A DNA stretch of 64,000 bases from Eriocheir sinensis. Taxonomy: Eukaryota > Arthropoda > Malacostraca > Decapoda > Varunidae. The notes below the pieces were generated by a model. The model had not been told where the DNA came from, did no database searches, and saw only the letters and a list, made by a program, of their open reading frames with translations. Both the position numbers and the translations under genes were made by a program. Each line of letters opens with the position of its first letter. Within the stretch, counting starts at the first letter, position 1. Where the stretch lies: NCBI RefSeq assembly GCF_024679095.1, contig NC_066528.1, forward strand, positions 21,087,240 through 21,151,239, written 5' to 3'. Shown in pieces: positions 21,766-33,044 of this stretch.

Positions 21766-22126
21766 AATAATAAGAATGGGAATTATACAAGCATTACCTT
21801 GAGTATATGTAAATGAGGAGATGAAGAGAACATTGGCATGCGTTTAAAGTCACGGAAACAAAAATACGACAGGCTGAAGTGACGACCGAAGACGAGAGAT
21901 TACGAAAAAAAAATTCCCTCGTGCGCTCCGTCACCGAGGAACAAACAAACAAACGAACAAACAAACCGTGAAGCGACAACAACAACAAAACAACAACTGC
22001 CGGAAAAAATAACCAAACACGACATTAACGATAACAATAATATTAATAATGATGATGAGAAAACGAACTCACTTACGTAACTAATGACTTGTAAATGTCC
22101 TGAAACAATTCCGTGGTAACACCCAT

Positions 22127-22167
<41 letters not shown>

Positions 22168-22369
22168 CCTATAGGCGCTACAATACATCATAACAGTCCG
22201 TCACAACATCAGTCAGTCTGGAACGGAGCAGGAGGTCAACCAATCAATATATGCGGACTACACACTCAGGTACTATGGGACTGGCTAAGCTACTGACATA
22301 AAGGGTAGTAATGCCTCTCTCTCTCTCTTAGCAGCGGACGGGCCCAGCACCTCACTCTCAGTAGGGGGA
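21766..22369. other. no recognisable gene
   Basis: AT-rich with (ACAA)n at about 21940-21965 and a CA run at 22128-22165. No supported coding sequence. Confidence 0.45.
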
Positions 22370-24445
22370 GGAAAGGGAAGGAGGGAGGGGATAGGTAAGG
22401 CTGGTGTGATAAGGAGGGAGGGGAAGGGTAAGGCTGGTGTGGTAAGGGGGAGGTAGGGGAAGGCTGGTGTGATAAGGAGGAGGGAGGGGATAGGTAAGGC
22501 TGGTGTGGTAAGGGGGAGGGAGGGGAAGGGCAAGGCTGGTGTGGTAAGGGGAAGGAGGGGAAGGACGGGTACGGCTGGTGTGGTAAGGGGAGGGAGGGGA
22601 AGGGCAAGGCTGGTGTGGTAAGGGGAGGGAGGGGAAGGAAGGGTACGGCTGGTGTGGTAAGGGGAGGGAGGGGAAGGAAGGGTACGGCTGGTGTGGTAAG
22701 GGGAGGGAGGGGAAGGAAGGGTACGGCTGGTGTGGTAATGGGGAGGGAGGGGAAGGAAGGGCACGGCTGGTGTGGTAAGGGAGGAGGGGAAGGAAGGAAG
22801 GGCTGGTGTGGTAAGGGGAGGGAGGAAGGAAGGCACGGCTGGTGTGGTAAGGGGAGGGAGGGGAAGGAAGGGTACGGCTGGTGTGGTAAGGGGAGGGAAG
22901 GAAGTGCAGCTGGTGTGGTAAGGGGAGGAGGGAAGGAAGGGCACGGCTGGTGGTAAGGGAGGGTGGGGAAGGAAGGGTACGGCTGGTGTGGTAATGGGGA
23001 GGAGGGAAGGAAGGGCACGGCTGGTGTGGTAAGGGGAGGGAGGGGAAGGAAGGCTGGTGTGGTAAGGGGAGGGAGGGATGGAAGGGTAGGGCTGGTGTGG
23101 TATGGGGCGGGAGGGGAAGGAAGGGTATGGCTGGTGTGGTAAGGGAGGGAGGGGAAGGGTATGGCTGGTGTGGTAAGGGGAGGGAGGGAAGGAAGGGCAT
23201 GGCTGGTGTGGTAAGGGGAGGGAGGGGAAGGAAGGCACGGCTGGTGTGGTAAGGGGAGGGAGGGGAAGGAAGGATGGCTGGTGTGGTAAGGGGAGGAGGG
23301 AAGGAAGGCACGGCTGGTGTGGTAAGGGGAGGGAGGGGAAGGAAGGGCAGCTGGTGTGGTAAGGGGAGGGAGGGGAAGGAAGGGCACGGCTGGTGGTAAG
23401 GGGAGGGAGGGAAGGAAGGGTGCGGCTGGTGTGGTAAGGGGAGGGAGGGGAAGGAAGGGCACGGCTGGTGTGGTAAGGGAGGGGAAGGAAGGGTACGGCT
23501 GGTGTGGTAAGGGGAAGGAGGGGAAGGAAGGGTACGGCTGGTGTGGTAAGGGGAGGGAGGGGAAGGAAGGGTACGGCTGGTGTGGTAAGGGGAGGGAGGG
23601 GAAGGAAGGGTACGGCTGGTGTGGTAAGGGGAGGGAGGGGAAGGAAGGGTACGGCTGGTGTGGTAAGGGGGAGGGAGGGGAAGGGCAAGGCTGGTGTGGT
23701 AAGGGGAGGGAGGGGAAGGAAGGGTACGGCTGGTGTGGTAAGGGGAAGGACGGGAAGGAAAGGTACCGCTTGTTTGGTAAGGGGAAGGAGGGGAAGGAAG
23801 GGTACGGCTGGTGTGGTAAGGGGGAAGGAGGGGAAGGACGGGTACGGCTGGTGTGGTAAGGGGAAGGAGGGGAAGGGCACGGCTGGTGGTAAGGGGAGGG
23901 AGGGAAGGAAGCACGGCTGGTGTGGTAAGGGAGGGGAGGGGAAGGCACGGCTGGTGTGGTAAGGGGAGGGAGGGGAAGGACGGGTACGGCTGGTGTGGTA
24001 AGGGGAGGGAGGGGAAGGAAGGGTACGGCTGGTGTGGTAAGGGGAGGGAGGGGAAGGAAGGGTACGGCTGGTGTGGTAAGGGGAGGGAGGGGAAGGGCAA
24101 GGCTGGTGTGGTAAGGGTGAGGGAGGGGAAGGAAGGCGGCTGGTGTGGTAAGGGGAGGAGGGAAGGAAGGCACGGCTGGTGTGGTAAGGGGAGGAGGGGA
24201 AGGCAAGGCTGGTGTGGTAAGGGGAGGGAGGGAAGGAAGGGCACGGCTGGTGTGGTAAGGGGAGGAGGGAAGGAAGGGCTGGTGTGGTAAGGGGAGGGAG
24301 GGGAAGGAAGGCAAGGCTGGTGTGGTAAGGGGAGGAGGGGAAGGCAAGGCTGGTGTGGTAAGGGAGGAGGGGAAGGAAGGCACGGCTGGTGTGTGGTAAG
24401 GGGGAGGGAGGGGAAGGGCAAGGCTGGTGTGGTAAGGGGAGAGGG
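22370..24445. repeat. 39-bp G-rich VNTR, ~50 copies
   Basis: Two kilobases of a unit made of GAAGGAAGGGTACGGCTGGT followed by GTGGTAAGGGGAGGGAGGG, with frequent small indels. Each unit carries several G3-G4 runs (AAGGGGAGGGAGGGG), so nearly every copy could form a G-quadruplex on the plus strand. Very long minus-strand frames (up to about 690 codons, Pro/Ser/Leu/Thr) exist in all three phases. Being open in every phase at once marks them as products of composition. Confidence 0.9.
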
Positions 24446-24544
24446 ACTTTCTTTGCTGTGCTGTGTTAAGGCAAGACTTTAGTGTGTGACTTGCCCTGTT
24501 CCTTTAAGAAACATATGGAGCCTTGTAATACCTGCCTTAGATTC

Positions 24545-25535
24545 TCCATAATATAGTGATCTCCGGAGTTATGCAATTTCCCATAACATAGCAATGATAT
24601 AGTGATGGAGTTATGCAATTTCTCATAACATAGCAATGATATAGTGATGGAGTTATGCAATTTCTCATAACATAGCAATGATATAGTGATGGAGTTATGC
24701 AATTTCCCATAACATAGCAATGATATAGTGATGGAGTTATGCAATTTCCCATAACATAGCAATGATATAGTGATCTCCGGAGTTATGCAATTTCCCATAA
24801 CATAGCAATGATATAGTGATGGAGTTATGCAATTTCCCATAACATAGCAATGATATAGTGATGGAGTTATGCAATTTCCCATAACATAGCAATGATATAG
24901 TGATGGAGTTATGCAATTTCCCATAACATAGCAATGATATAGTGATGGAGTTATGCAATTTCCATAACATAGCAATGATATAGTGATGGAGTTATGCAAT
25001 TTCCCATAACATAGCAATGATATAGTGATGGAGTTATGCAATTTCCATAACATAGCAATGATATAGTGATGGAGTTATGCAATTTCCCATAACATATAGC
25101 AATGATATAGTGATGGAGTTATGCAATTTCCCATAACATAGCAATGATATAGTGATGGAGTTATGCAATTTCCATAACATAGAAATGATATAGTGATGTA
25201 GTTATGCAATTTCAAATAACATAGCAATGATATAGTGATGGAGTTATGCAATTTCCCATAACATAGCAATGATATAGTGATGGAGTTATGCAATTTCCCA
25301 TAACATAGCAATGATATAGTGATGGAGTTATGCAATTTCCCATAACATAGCAATGATATAGTGATGGAGTTATGCAATTTCCCATAACATAGCAATGATA
25401 TAGTGATGGAGTTATGCAATTTCCCATAACATAGCAATGATATAGTGATGGAGTTATGCAATTTCCCATAACATAGCAATGATATAGTGATGGAGTTATG
25501 CAATTTCCCATAACATAGCAATAATATAGTGATGG
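24545..25535. repeat. 42-bp AT-rich VNTR, ~23 copies
   Basis: Unit GATGGAGTTATGCAATTTCC plus CATAACATAGCAATGATATAGT. Most copies are identical; a few carry single-base deletions or the variant GATCTCCGGAGTT. Because 42 is divisible by three, the minus strand shows 14-residue periodic frames in more than one phase. None is a credible gene. Confidence 0.9.
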
Positions 25536-25974
25536 ATTTAGTAAGTTTTTCATAATAGTGATAATATAGTAATAATAGTAACAATATAGTGATTTTCCAT
25601 TATATAGTGACAGATTTTAATAAGTTTTTCATAACATAGTGATAATATGGTGATAATATAGTGAGATTTTCCATATAGTAATAATATAGTAATGAGATAT
25701 ATAGTGATAATATGGTGATTTCTTCCTAGTATATTAATGGAGTTTAGAAAATTACAATAAAATAGTGAAAACACAGTGATGATACAGTGTTAGTATAGTG
25801 TTATGGGTCTTCCTCCTTCCTCCCACCTCCACACACCTCAACGAGCCTAGTCTCGGGTGTAGTGAGCTCAGGTGCTGGTCTCGCTCGCTCCCCCCCCCTC
25901 TCTCAGTGCTGCTGCTGTCGCAAATCTCATCGGAATGTGAAATAGATAATGTCCAAATTGTTAAACGTATCCGC
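25536..25974. other. degenerate end of the 42-bp array and spacer
   Basis: 25540-25800 consists of ATAGTGATAATATAGTAATA-like fragments of the preceding array. 25800-25974 is non-repetitive with no gene I can support. Confidence 0.5.
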
Positions 25975-27215
25975 CTCCCTCCATGACTGTTTCCCAAGGC
26001 CACAGGGAAGATTAGTTGGGTTTTCATGGCTGTTTTTTTCCTTTTGAGATGATGAAATTGTGTAAAACTATCACCAGTATCAATGTGTATCTCTGTATAG
26101 CTGTATGTGTCTACTGGGGCATATTTCCCAAGGCCACAGGGATGATTAGTTGGGTTTTCATGGCTGGTTTTTCCTTTCGAGATGGTGAAATTGTGTAAAA
26201 CTATCACCATTATCAATGTGTATCTCTGTATGTGTCTACTGGGGCGTATTTCCCAAGGCCACAGGGATGAGTAGCCAGGTTTTCATGGGTGATTTTCCCT
26301 TTTGAGATGAAGAAGTCATGTAAAACTATCACCAGTATCAATGTGTATCTCTGTATAGCTGTATGTGTCTACTGGGGCATATTTCCCAAGGCCACAGGGA
26401 AGATTAGCTGGGTTTTCATGGCTGTTTTTTTCCTTTCGAGATGATGAAGTTGTGTAAAACTATCACCAGTATCAATGTGTATCTCTGTATAGCTGTATGT
26501 GTCTACTGGGGCATATTTCCCAAGGCCACAGGGATGATTAGTTGGGTTTTCATGGCTGTTTTTTCCTTTCGAGATGATGAAATTGTGTAAAACTATCACC
26601 AGTATCAATGTGTATCTCTGTATCTCTGTATGTGTCTACTGGGGCGTATTTCCCAAGGCCACAGGGATGAGTAGCCAGGTTTTCATGGGTGATTTTCCCT
26701 TTTGAGATGAAGAAGTCATGTAAAACTATCACCAGGGTCACAAGACAGTCCATGAAAATCCCAGCAACTTCTATGAGAGGCTCTTCAAACAGACATCATT
26801 ACGACTATTTCCCAAGGCCACAGGGAAAATTAGCCAGGTTTTCATGGGTGATTTTCCCTTTCAAGATGCAGAAGCCGTGTAAAACTATCACCAGTATCAT
26901 TCTGTATCTCCGTAAGTGTCTTCTTGAACATCTCAGTCTCCCATTATGACTACAGTCGTCCGTCAAATAGTACGGTTTCCAATAGTTCGGTTTTGGTTTT
27001 ATGTGGATTTTCTAAGAAGATTTTTAAGGATTTTTAAATATCCCAATGAGCAGGAACTTTAAAAATCCTAAAAGGTCTTCTATGACAATCTGTATAAAAC
27101 TGAAACTGAACTATTGGAAACCATACTATTTAAGGGATGACAGTATTTCCCAAGGCCACAGGGAAGATTAGCTGGGTGTTTGTTCATGGGTGTTCTTCCC
27201 TGTTCAAGATGCAAA
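25975..27215. repeat. ~170-bp dispersed tandem repeat, block 3
   Basis: About seven copies of the unit at 18850-19360. Several carry an added segment, ATCAATGTGTATCTCTGTAT plus AGCTGTATGTGTCTACTGGGG, not present in blocks 1 and 2. A pogo-like MITE interrupts one copy at 26953-27143. Confidence 0.8.
26953..27143. mobile_element. pogo/Tc1-like MITE with long terminal inverted repeats
   Basis: The left arm starts CAGTCGTCCGTCAAATAGTA and the right arm is its near-complement, ending GGGATGACAG. The arms are about 85-90 bp with a few mismatches and almost no loop. TA flanks both ends (26951-26952 and 27144-27145), the expected duplicated target of Tc1/mariner/pogo transposases. Removing element plus one TA restores GACTATTTCCCAAGG, exactly as in the neighbouring repeat copy near 26805. 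Confidence 0.85.
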
Positions 27216-27498
27216 CAGACGAACTGAGGCGATAATACGTTTAGGAATATGGGCATAGATTTCTATTTTGTCAGGAATGTTGGCTTAGGAAGAATCTCTC
27301 TCTCTCTCTCTAACCTACGCACGATACAGCACGCTACGTAATTATAACACTCTACGCGACTCTGTACGTAAATCATTTGAAAATTATAAAATATTGAACT
27401 CTATAAAATATCCACCAACTATAAAAGCAACAAATTGACTCATAACAGATCTAACAGACAACACTTAGCTTAGGTTAGGGTACTCTTGGCACACGCAG

Positions 27499-27542
<44 letters not shown>

Positions 27543-27670
27543 GCCCCTTGGTATGACCCTCTGGGCAAATGTCTGAAACTTGGAACAAAGATAAAACTGG
27601 AAGGACGCGAGTGAACCTAAGCTGTGGTGTTCCTCGGGCAAGGGTGGGGTGGGGCAGGGCAGGGCGGGCG
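27216..27670. other. 3' flank of gene B
   Basis: Mostly AT-rich sequence with a CA run at 27498-27540. I see no clear minus-strand AATAAA close to the stop codon, so the 3' end of gene B is not placed. Confidence 0.4.
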
Positions 27671-29485
27671 TTAACACTTGGCCCAGCCGCCCAGCCACCC
27701 ACGCACCACCTCCCCGCCGCCGCCGCCGCTGACGGGTATTTGTACCTGAATTTGTGCTGGTATGATCTGTGCGTCCAGGCCGTCCAGGGCCGTGCAGGGC
27801 GCTGCCAGGGTCACCGCCTGGGCCGGGGGGGAGGGGGCCTGGGCCGGGGCTGCGGTGGCGATGATGGTGCCGCCGGGGGCAGGGATGGTGGTGATGGTGG
27901 CGGGGGTGGGGGGGCCAGCCTCCCCTGGGGTGGTGGGGGGGTCACAGAAGCACCAGGTCTGCCATTGGTTGGCGCCGCCCTCCATGAAGGTCAGCACGTG
28001 GGCGTGGTGGTTCTGGCAGCTGGTGGCAGGCCGGGCAGGCCGGGGCGGCTGGCCGGGGCCCTGCGCCAGAACCAGCTGGGGCATCTGTGTGGCCACCGCC
28101 TGGGGTGCAGGGCCGGCGGCTGCAGCGGCGGCAGCGGCCAGCACCTCCTCCGTGGTGATGGAGGGCTGCAGCACCACCTGCTGCAGCGTCAGGCCCTGCC
28201 CAGACACCTCCTCTGGCGGGGCGGCAATGGCCTCCTCCTGCTGCTGCTGCACCACCTCCTGGGCCGGGGCCAGCAGCAGGGGCACCTGAGGGGCTGGGGG
28301 CGGGGCCGGGGCCAGCGTGTAGCTCACCTGCTCCTGCACCACGCGCCGCTTGGCCTGCAGGACTGGGGGTGGTATGGCCTGGTGCTGCTGTGGCTGCTGC
28401 TGCTGCTCCTGTTGCACCTGTACCTTGACCAGCCCCTCCACGCCCCCCTCCCCCGCCCCACTCTCCTCCTTGGCCCGGCCAGCCCCCGCCCCGGCCCCGG
28501 CCAGCCGCAGGTCCTGGTGCAGGGATATGACGTGGCGCTTGAGGTTCCTCTTCTCGCAGAATGCTGCGCCGCACACCTGGCAGGTGTGGGGCTTGACCCC
28601 GGTGTCCTTGAATGAGCCGGGGCGGTGCTCAGGGCGGCGGCGCAGTGGGCGCTCCCCCGTGTGGATCATCTTGTGGCGCGCCAGGGAGCCCACCTGCTGG
28701 AAGGAGGCGGGGCAGGCGTCGCAGCGGAAGGGCTTGGGCGGGGCGTGGGCGCGCTTGTGCACCTTGAGGTCGCCGGGGGAGGAGAATCCCACCTGGCACA
28801 CCTCGCAGCGGAAGGGCGTGTGCCCCGCGTGGGTCATCTGGTGCCACTTGAGGTTGTTCTTGCGGCTGAAGGCGGCGTCGCAGCGGTCGCAGCGGAACGG
28901 CTTGATGCCGGTGTGGCTGATCTTGTGGCGCTTGAGGTCGATGGCCTGGCCGAAGGAGGCGGGGCAGAGGTCACACTGGTACGGCTTCTCCCCGGTGTGG
29001 GTGTAGAGGTGGCGCTGCATGTTGCTCTTCACCACGAAGGTCATGTCGCAGAAGGCACACTTGTACGGCTTCTCCCCGGTGTGGGAGCGCCGGTGCCGCT
29101 TGAGGCTGCTGTTCTGCGTGAAGGACGCCTCGCACTGGTCACACTGGTAGGGCTTGACGCGGGTGTGGGTGCGGACATGTGTCTTGAGGTGGGAGATCTG
29201 CTTGAAGTGGCTGTTGCAGATGTCACAGGTGTACGGCTTCTCCCCGGTGTGGGTGCGCTTGTGTATGTTGAGGTGGCCGCTCTGCACGAAGGCCGCGCCG
29301 CACTCCTGGCACACGTACGGCTTCTCACCCTTGTGGACGCGCATGTGGATCCTGTAGGAGGCGTAGTGCGTGAACTTGCTGGAGCACATCTTGCAGGACA
29401 GGCTGGCCCGGTGGTGCTTCTTGCGGTGGGACACCAGGCGCTTCACGCGGTCAAACACCTCCTCACACAGGTCACACTCGTACCT
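27671..29485 (-). CDS. C2H2 zinc-finger transcription factor gene B, final coding exon (11 fingers)
   Basis: Residues 161-764 of a predicted 764-aa nuclear DNA-binding protein, paralogous to gene A. The exon follows CTCTTGCAG and joins exon 1 in phase 0. Ten fingers run at 28-residue spacing from about residue 162 to 435. A 19-residue Cys-free stretch (about 441-459) then stands where gene A has its finger 11, and a last finger follows ([17 protein letters not shown]). Fingers 4, 5, 7 and 8 have the same predicted base-contact residues as in gene A; fingers 3 and 6 differ at one position each. The tail is rich in Gln, Ala, Pro and Gly and contains the block [11 protein letters not shown] through TWCFC (residues 650-674), as in gene A. 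It is GC-rich compared with its surroundings. Family is certain; specific function unknown. Confidence 0.9.
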   Translation of the reverse strand, partial: RYECDLCEEVFDRVKRLVSHRKKHHRASLSCKMCSSKFTHYASYRIHMRVHKGEKPYVCQECGAAFVQSGHLNIHKRTHTGEKPYTCDICNSHFKQISHLKTHVRTHTRVKPYQCDQCEASFTQNSSLKRHRRSHTGEKPYKCAFCDMTFVVKSNMQRHLYTHTGEKPYQCDLCPASFGQAIDLKRHKISHTGIKPFRCDRCDAAFSRKNNLKWHQMTHAGHTPFRCEVCQVGFSSPGDLKVHKRAHAPPKPFRCDACPASFQQVGSLARHKMIHTGERPLRRRPEHRPGSFKDTGVKPHTCQVCGAAFCEKRNLKRHVISLHQDLRLAGAGAGAGRAKEESGAGEGGVEGLVKVQVQQEQQQQPQQHQAIPPPVLQAKRRVVQEQVSYTLAPAPPPAPQVPLLLAPAQEVVQQQQEEAIAAPPEEVSGQGLTLQQVVLQPSITTEEVLAAAAAAAAGPAPQAVATQMPQLVLAQGPGQPPRPARPATSCQNHHAHVLTFMEGGANQWQTWCFCDPPTTPGEAGPPTPATITTIPAPGGTIIATAAPAQAPSPPAQAVTLAAPCTALDGLDAQIIPAQIQVQIPVSGGGGGEVVRGWLGGWAKC

Positions 29486-29691
29486 CTGCAAGAGTGAGGG
29501 CTGGTGTTAGTAAGGCGTGTACTTACCTACTTTTATCTAGTTGTAGTTTTACAGGGCCTGGGCTTTATGCTCATGTGGTCCCGTCTCCGTATCTACATTT
29601 ATCCAACTTTTCCTTAAAGCTTTGCACACTTCTCGCTGATACTACATCCTTACTTAGTCTGTTCCAAACCTCTATATTTCTTTGTGGGAAG

Positions 29692-29753
<62 letters not shown>

Positions 29754-29915
29754 GCAAGGTCAGTCATTCATCCTCTCCTGTAAGTCTTTGAGTATGTTTT
29801 TTTTTTGTTTTTTAAGGAATCAGCTCAAGGGCAAAAAAAAAAACTGGTTAGAAAAAGGTTAATCACTGTGAGCCTTAGGTAAAAAAAAAAGTACAGATGA
29901 GTGGTTGAAAGAGAG

Positions 29916-29977
<62 letters not shown>

Positions 29978-30183
29978 TAAATGGTTAATCACTGTGAGCT
30001 CCTGGGTAAAAAAAAGAGCACAGAGGAGTGGTCGAAAGAGAGGAGTGTGTGTGTGTGTGTGTGTGTGTTAGCACATTACATAGCCCTAACTTTCCTCCAG
30101 TCAGTCAGTCAGTCAGTACAGTTATTCATCTTTTCCAGTCAAGCATTCACTCCTTCCTCACACTCCCCCCCTGGCCCCCTCAC
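29486..30183 (-). other. gene B intron with LINE 3' fragment and (GT)n runs
   Basis: GTGAGG donor at 30183 and TTGCAG acceptor at 29486. It contains GT runs at 29693-29750, 29918-29974 and 30044-30069 and a LINE 3' end at about 29520-29692 (GTGGTCCCGTCTCCGTAT, TCTGTTCCAAACCTC), closely matching the piece in gene A intron 2. Relative to its host gene the piece lies in the opposite direction from the one in gene A, so the two were separate insertions. Confidence 0.75.
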
Positions 30184-30663
30184 CTCTGCCTGGTCCTGGG
30201 CGTGCACCCTGGAGTGTGCGCGCAGCTGGCTGAGGCGGGAGAAGGTCTCGGGACAGTCCACACAGGTGTAGATGCGTGTCAGGCGTTGGATCTTCTGGTA
30301 CTTCTTCCGGGGCCGCTTTCCGCCCCCGCCGCTGCCCCGCTGGCCCCGGTTCGCCCCTTGGCCCAGGTTCTCGTCATTGCTGTCCTTGTCCTCACTCCCT
30401 TCCTCTTCCTCCTCCTCCTCCTCCTCGTCCTCATCCTCCTCCACGTCTGAGTCCTTCTTCAGTGCCGGGGCAAGGGTGTCCTCGGAGCCCAGCTGGTCCA
30501 TGGCCAGGCACTCCTGCAGGAACCTGTCCTCAGCAGCTTCCTCCTCCACTTTCATGGCCGCCGCAGCCGCCGCCGGGGGGGACAGCGCCTCGGGGCTCAG
30601 GGGGCTCCCGGCAGGGCAGGAGGAGGGGGAGGGGGAGGAGGGGCACACCTTGACTGATGTCAT
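30184..30663 (-). CDS. C2H2 zinc-finger gene B, first coding exon
   Basis: Residues 1-160. It starts at ATG 30663-30661, eleven bases inside an exon whose acceptor (TTTTCTGTTCCAG) ends at 30675. The 5' UTR therefore continues in one or more upstream exons, and a coding upstream exon cannot be excluded. Layout: Ser/Pro-rich start, an Ala run (residues 45-50), VEEEAAEDRFLQECLAMDQL, a long Asp/Glu stretch, a basic patch (GGGGKRPRKKYQK), then one finger (YTCVDC, TFSRLSQLRAH, RVH). Ends CAGGCAGAG|GTGAGG in phase 0, matching the intron position in gene A. Confidence 0.8.
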
Positions 30664-30794
30664 TGATGGCAGGGCTGGAACAGAAAACCTTGTAAGCCTG
30701 CACATCTTTTTTATTGTTTTATTTATTTATCTATTTATTACTTTTTTATCAGTAAAGAACACGCAGCAAGTGACAGCGCTGGAGGCTTTCATTA

Positions 30795-30980
30795 GGGGCC
30801 TGGTGGTCGGCCCAAACCCCTCATGGCACATGCAATTTTTATAGTGGTGCCATTTATTCTTGGCTCATGCTGCCCCCCAGAACTCATTCTTGATTCACTT
30901 GGACGGTTTCCTCTAGAGTCTGGGTTGATGGGTGGTCTTCAGGACAGCATGTGGGTAGTCTTAGGCCACTCGGCGGTGAA
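30795..30980 (-). mobile_element. SINE family S2, head missing
   Basis: Body region in reverse orientation (GGCTCATGCTGCCCCCCAGA, TCTAGAGTCTGGGTTGATGG, ACAGCATGTGGGTAGTCTTA). It stops at GCCACTCGGCGGTGA, before the tRNA-like head present at 49819-50072. Confidence 0.75.
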
Positions 30981-31054
30981 ATAACAAACATGTAACTACC
31001 TCTATGTTATCACTGGGTGGAAGACTGACGGCTCATACGGGGTGGAAGGTAGGA

Positions 31055-31285
31055 GGAAGAATTGACCAAGTTGATTGTCATAGCTAAGGAAGAATTGACT
31101 GAGTTGATTGTCATGGGTAAGGAAGAATTGACTGAGTTGATTGTCATAGGGAAGGAAGAATTGACCAAGTTGATTGTTATAGCTAAGGAAGAATTGACCG
31201 AGTTGATTGTCATAGGGAAGGAAGAATTGACTGAGTTGATTGTTATAGCTAAGGAAGAATTGACTGAGTTGATTGTCATAGGTAA
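31055..31285. repeat. 33-bp minisatellite, seven copies
   Basis: Unit GAAGAATTGACTGAGTTGAT plus TGTCATAGGTAAG, alternating GGGTAAG and AGCTAAG types. The plus strand is open with an 11-residue period (EELTELIVIGK). There is no start context or splice signal, so I treat it as non-coding. Confidence 0.85.
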
Positions 31286-31329
31286 GGAAGGGAAGGAGGG
31301 AATTTTGTGGTATGAAATATATTGAAATA

Positions 31330-31418
31330 CAAGTTAATATAGATAGATTGGTAGACTAAGAGATAGATAAATAGATAGATAGATTGAAAGAGGTATGGAT
31401 GGATGGGTGGATAGATAG

Positions 31419-31459
<41 letters not shown>

Positions 31460-31809
31460 AATATATAATTACTTCCTCAGATCATCACTATTATTATCAT
31501 TATTATACATCTCTTTTCAGGCCCAGTGCAGAGGAGGCTTGCTACTAATGGTGGGCCTCAAGGGAAGAGAAGAGAAGAAGAGGAAGAGGAGGAAGAGAAG
31601 GGAAGGCTTGTCTCCTCTCCATTTCAAGGCTTGTAGAGTGAGTGTTAATGTGTGTTTTCTCTCTTTTCTTTCTCTCATTATTCTCAAATTTCTCTCATTC
31701 TTCTTCTTCTTCTTCTCTTTCTCATTTTCTTCTTTACTCTTTAATATTATAGTGTTTTCTTTTCTCTCTCTCTCTCTCTCTCTCTCTCCCAGTGGTCTAG
31801 ACGTGTGTG

Positions 31810-31869
<60 letters not shown>

Positions 31870-31888
31870 GCCTCCACACATGTCCAAG

Positions 31889-31962
<74 letters not shown>

Positions 31963-31975
31963 GTATCAGTGCAAG

Positions 31976-32018
<43 letters not shown>
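31330..32018. repeat. microsatellite cluster with (CT)n/(GA)n inverted repeat
   Basis: (GATA)n at about 31340-31405, GA at 31421-31456, CT at 31765-31790, CT at 31812-31867, GA at 31891-31959 and CA at 31981-32018. The 56-bp CT tract and 69-bp GA tract are separated by only 23 bp and can pair with each other. Confidence 0.85.
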
Positions 32019-32880
32019 GCGGTGTGTGTCCGTCTCCATGTGTACCTGTGAGCGTGTGTACGTGTGTGTGTGTGTGTGTGTATACCTTTTGTGTGTGCGT
32101 GGCCATGGGCGTGGGCGGGCGTGGGCGTGCTGGGCAGGGAGACACCACGGAGGGCTGCAGACGACTCTCTCCCTCTCTCTCTCTCCCTTCCCTTGTAAAC
32201 AAACTTCTGTCAAATGAGCATCTCTACTTATTTATTGCCTTTTTCTCCCATTTTGCTTCCTTTTGTGTGTTTTGGGCCTTTATTTGATAGACTTAGGCAC
32301 CTTTAATTAGTCAGTCCCGGGCAGGTGCAGTCCGCAGGGGGGTGCGTTGCGTAGCCCACCGCGGGGATGCTGACAGCCTCATGTAGAGGCTAGGTAGAGG
32401 TAGAGGCACCTCTTACTTAGTTTACTTATGTTACATTAAAAAAATCTGAGTAAGATTGAACCAGTGCTTTTTTGAGATATGGGAATCCAAACATGGTTAT
32501 TAATAGTTGTATAATCACACTCTGTCCTGCCTGAGGGTTGGGATGGCATGTTCCTCCCTTCTCCCTTGTTGTTTACCTGCAACAATAAACAATCAATCAA
32601 TCAATCAAAGTTTTTGCACCGAGTTCGTCCGCCGACTGCGATGAGTTCGTGTGACGAGTTTGTCCGTGCGCCGATTTCACCTGATGCCGTTCTGACATAC
32701 CTGGGAGGCTGTGAGGGAGGTTGAGAGGGTGTGAGGGAGGCTGAGAGGGTGTGAGGGAACAGCCACTCCCCACCACAGGGCCGGGCAGAGACTACACTGA
32801 GAAACCTTGCAAGCTGTTGTGAGAATATGAACTAATAAAAAAATAAAAACAAGAAATATTAAGTGTTTCTCATGTGGGCC

Positions 32881-32919
<39 letters not shown>

Positions 32920-33044
32920 TTCTTCTTCTTGTTCCTCCTCCTGCTCCTCTTCTGTTCTTGCTGTTGCTTGTATCATCATCTTCCTGTTTCTCCTTCTCCT
33001 CTTCTTGCTTTCCTTCGTAGCAGCGTCGACACACACCTGAGGAA
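32019..33044. other. spacer with old repeat fragments
   Basis: GT-rich at 32040-32095. At 32300-32390 there is a segment (GCAGGGGGGTGCGTTGCGTAG) whose reverse complement resembles 39280-39310. AACAATAAACAATCAATCAATC at 32581-32605 looks like a retroelement tail. A GT run lies at 32886-32918. No gene supported. Confidence 0.45.

Noticed and set aside
22285..24421. Three overlapping minus-strand frames of 531-697 codons rich in Pro, Ser, Leu and Thr
   Set aside because: They lie entirely in the 39-bp G-rich VNTR and are open in all three phases at once, which the unit composition alone explains.
24466..25584. Minus-strand frames with a 14-residue repeat (CYGKLHNSITISLL)
   Set aside because: 42-bp array; the period is a multiple of three, so any open phase repeats without end. 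More than one phase is open and there is no domain or flanking coding signal.
28625..29497. 290-codon plus-strand frame opposite gene B's finger exon
   Set aside because: Antisense shadow of the minus-strand finger array.
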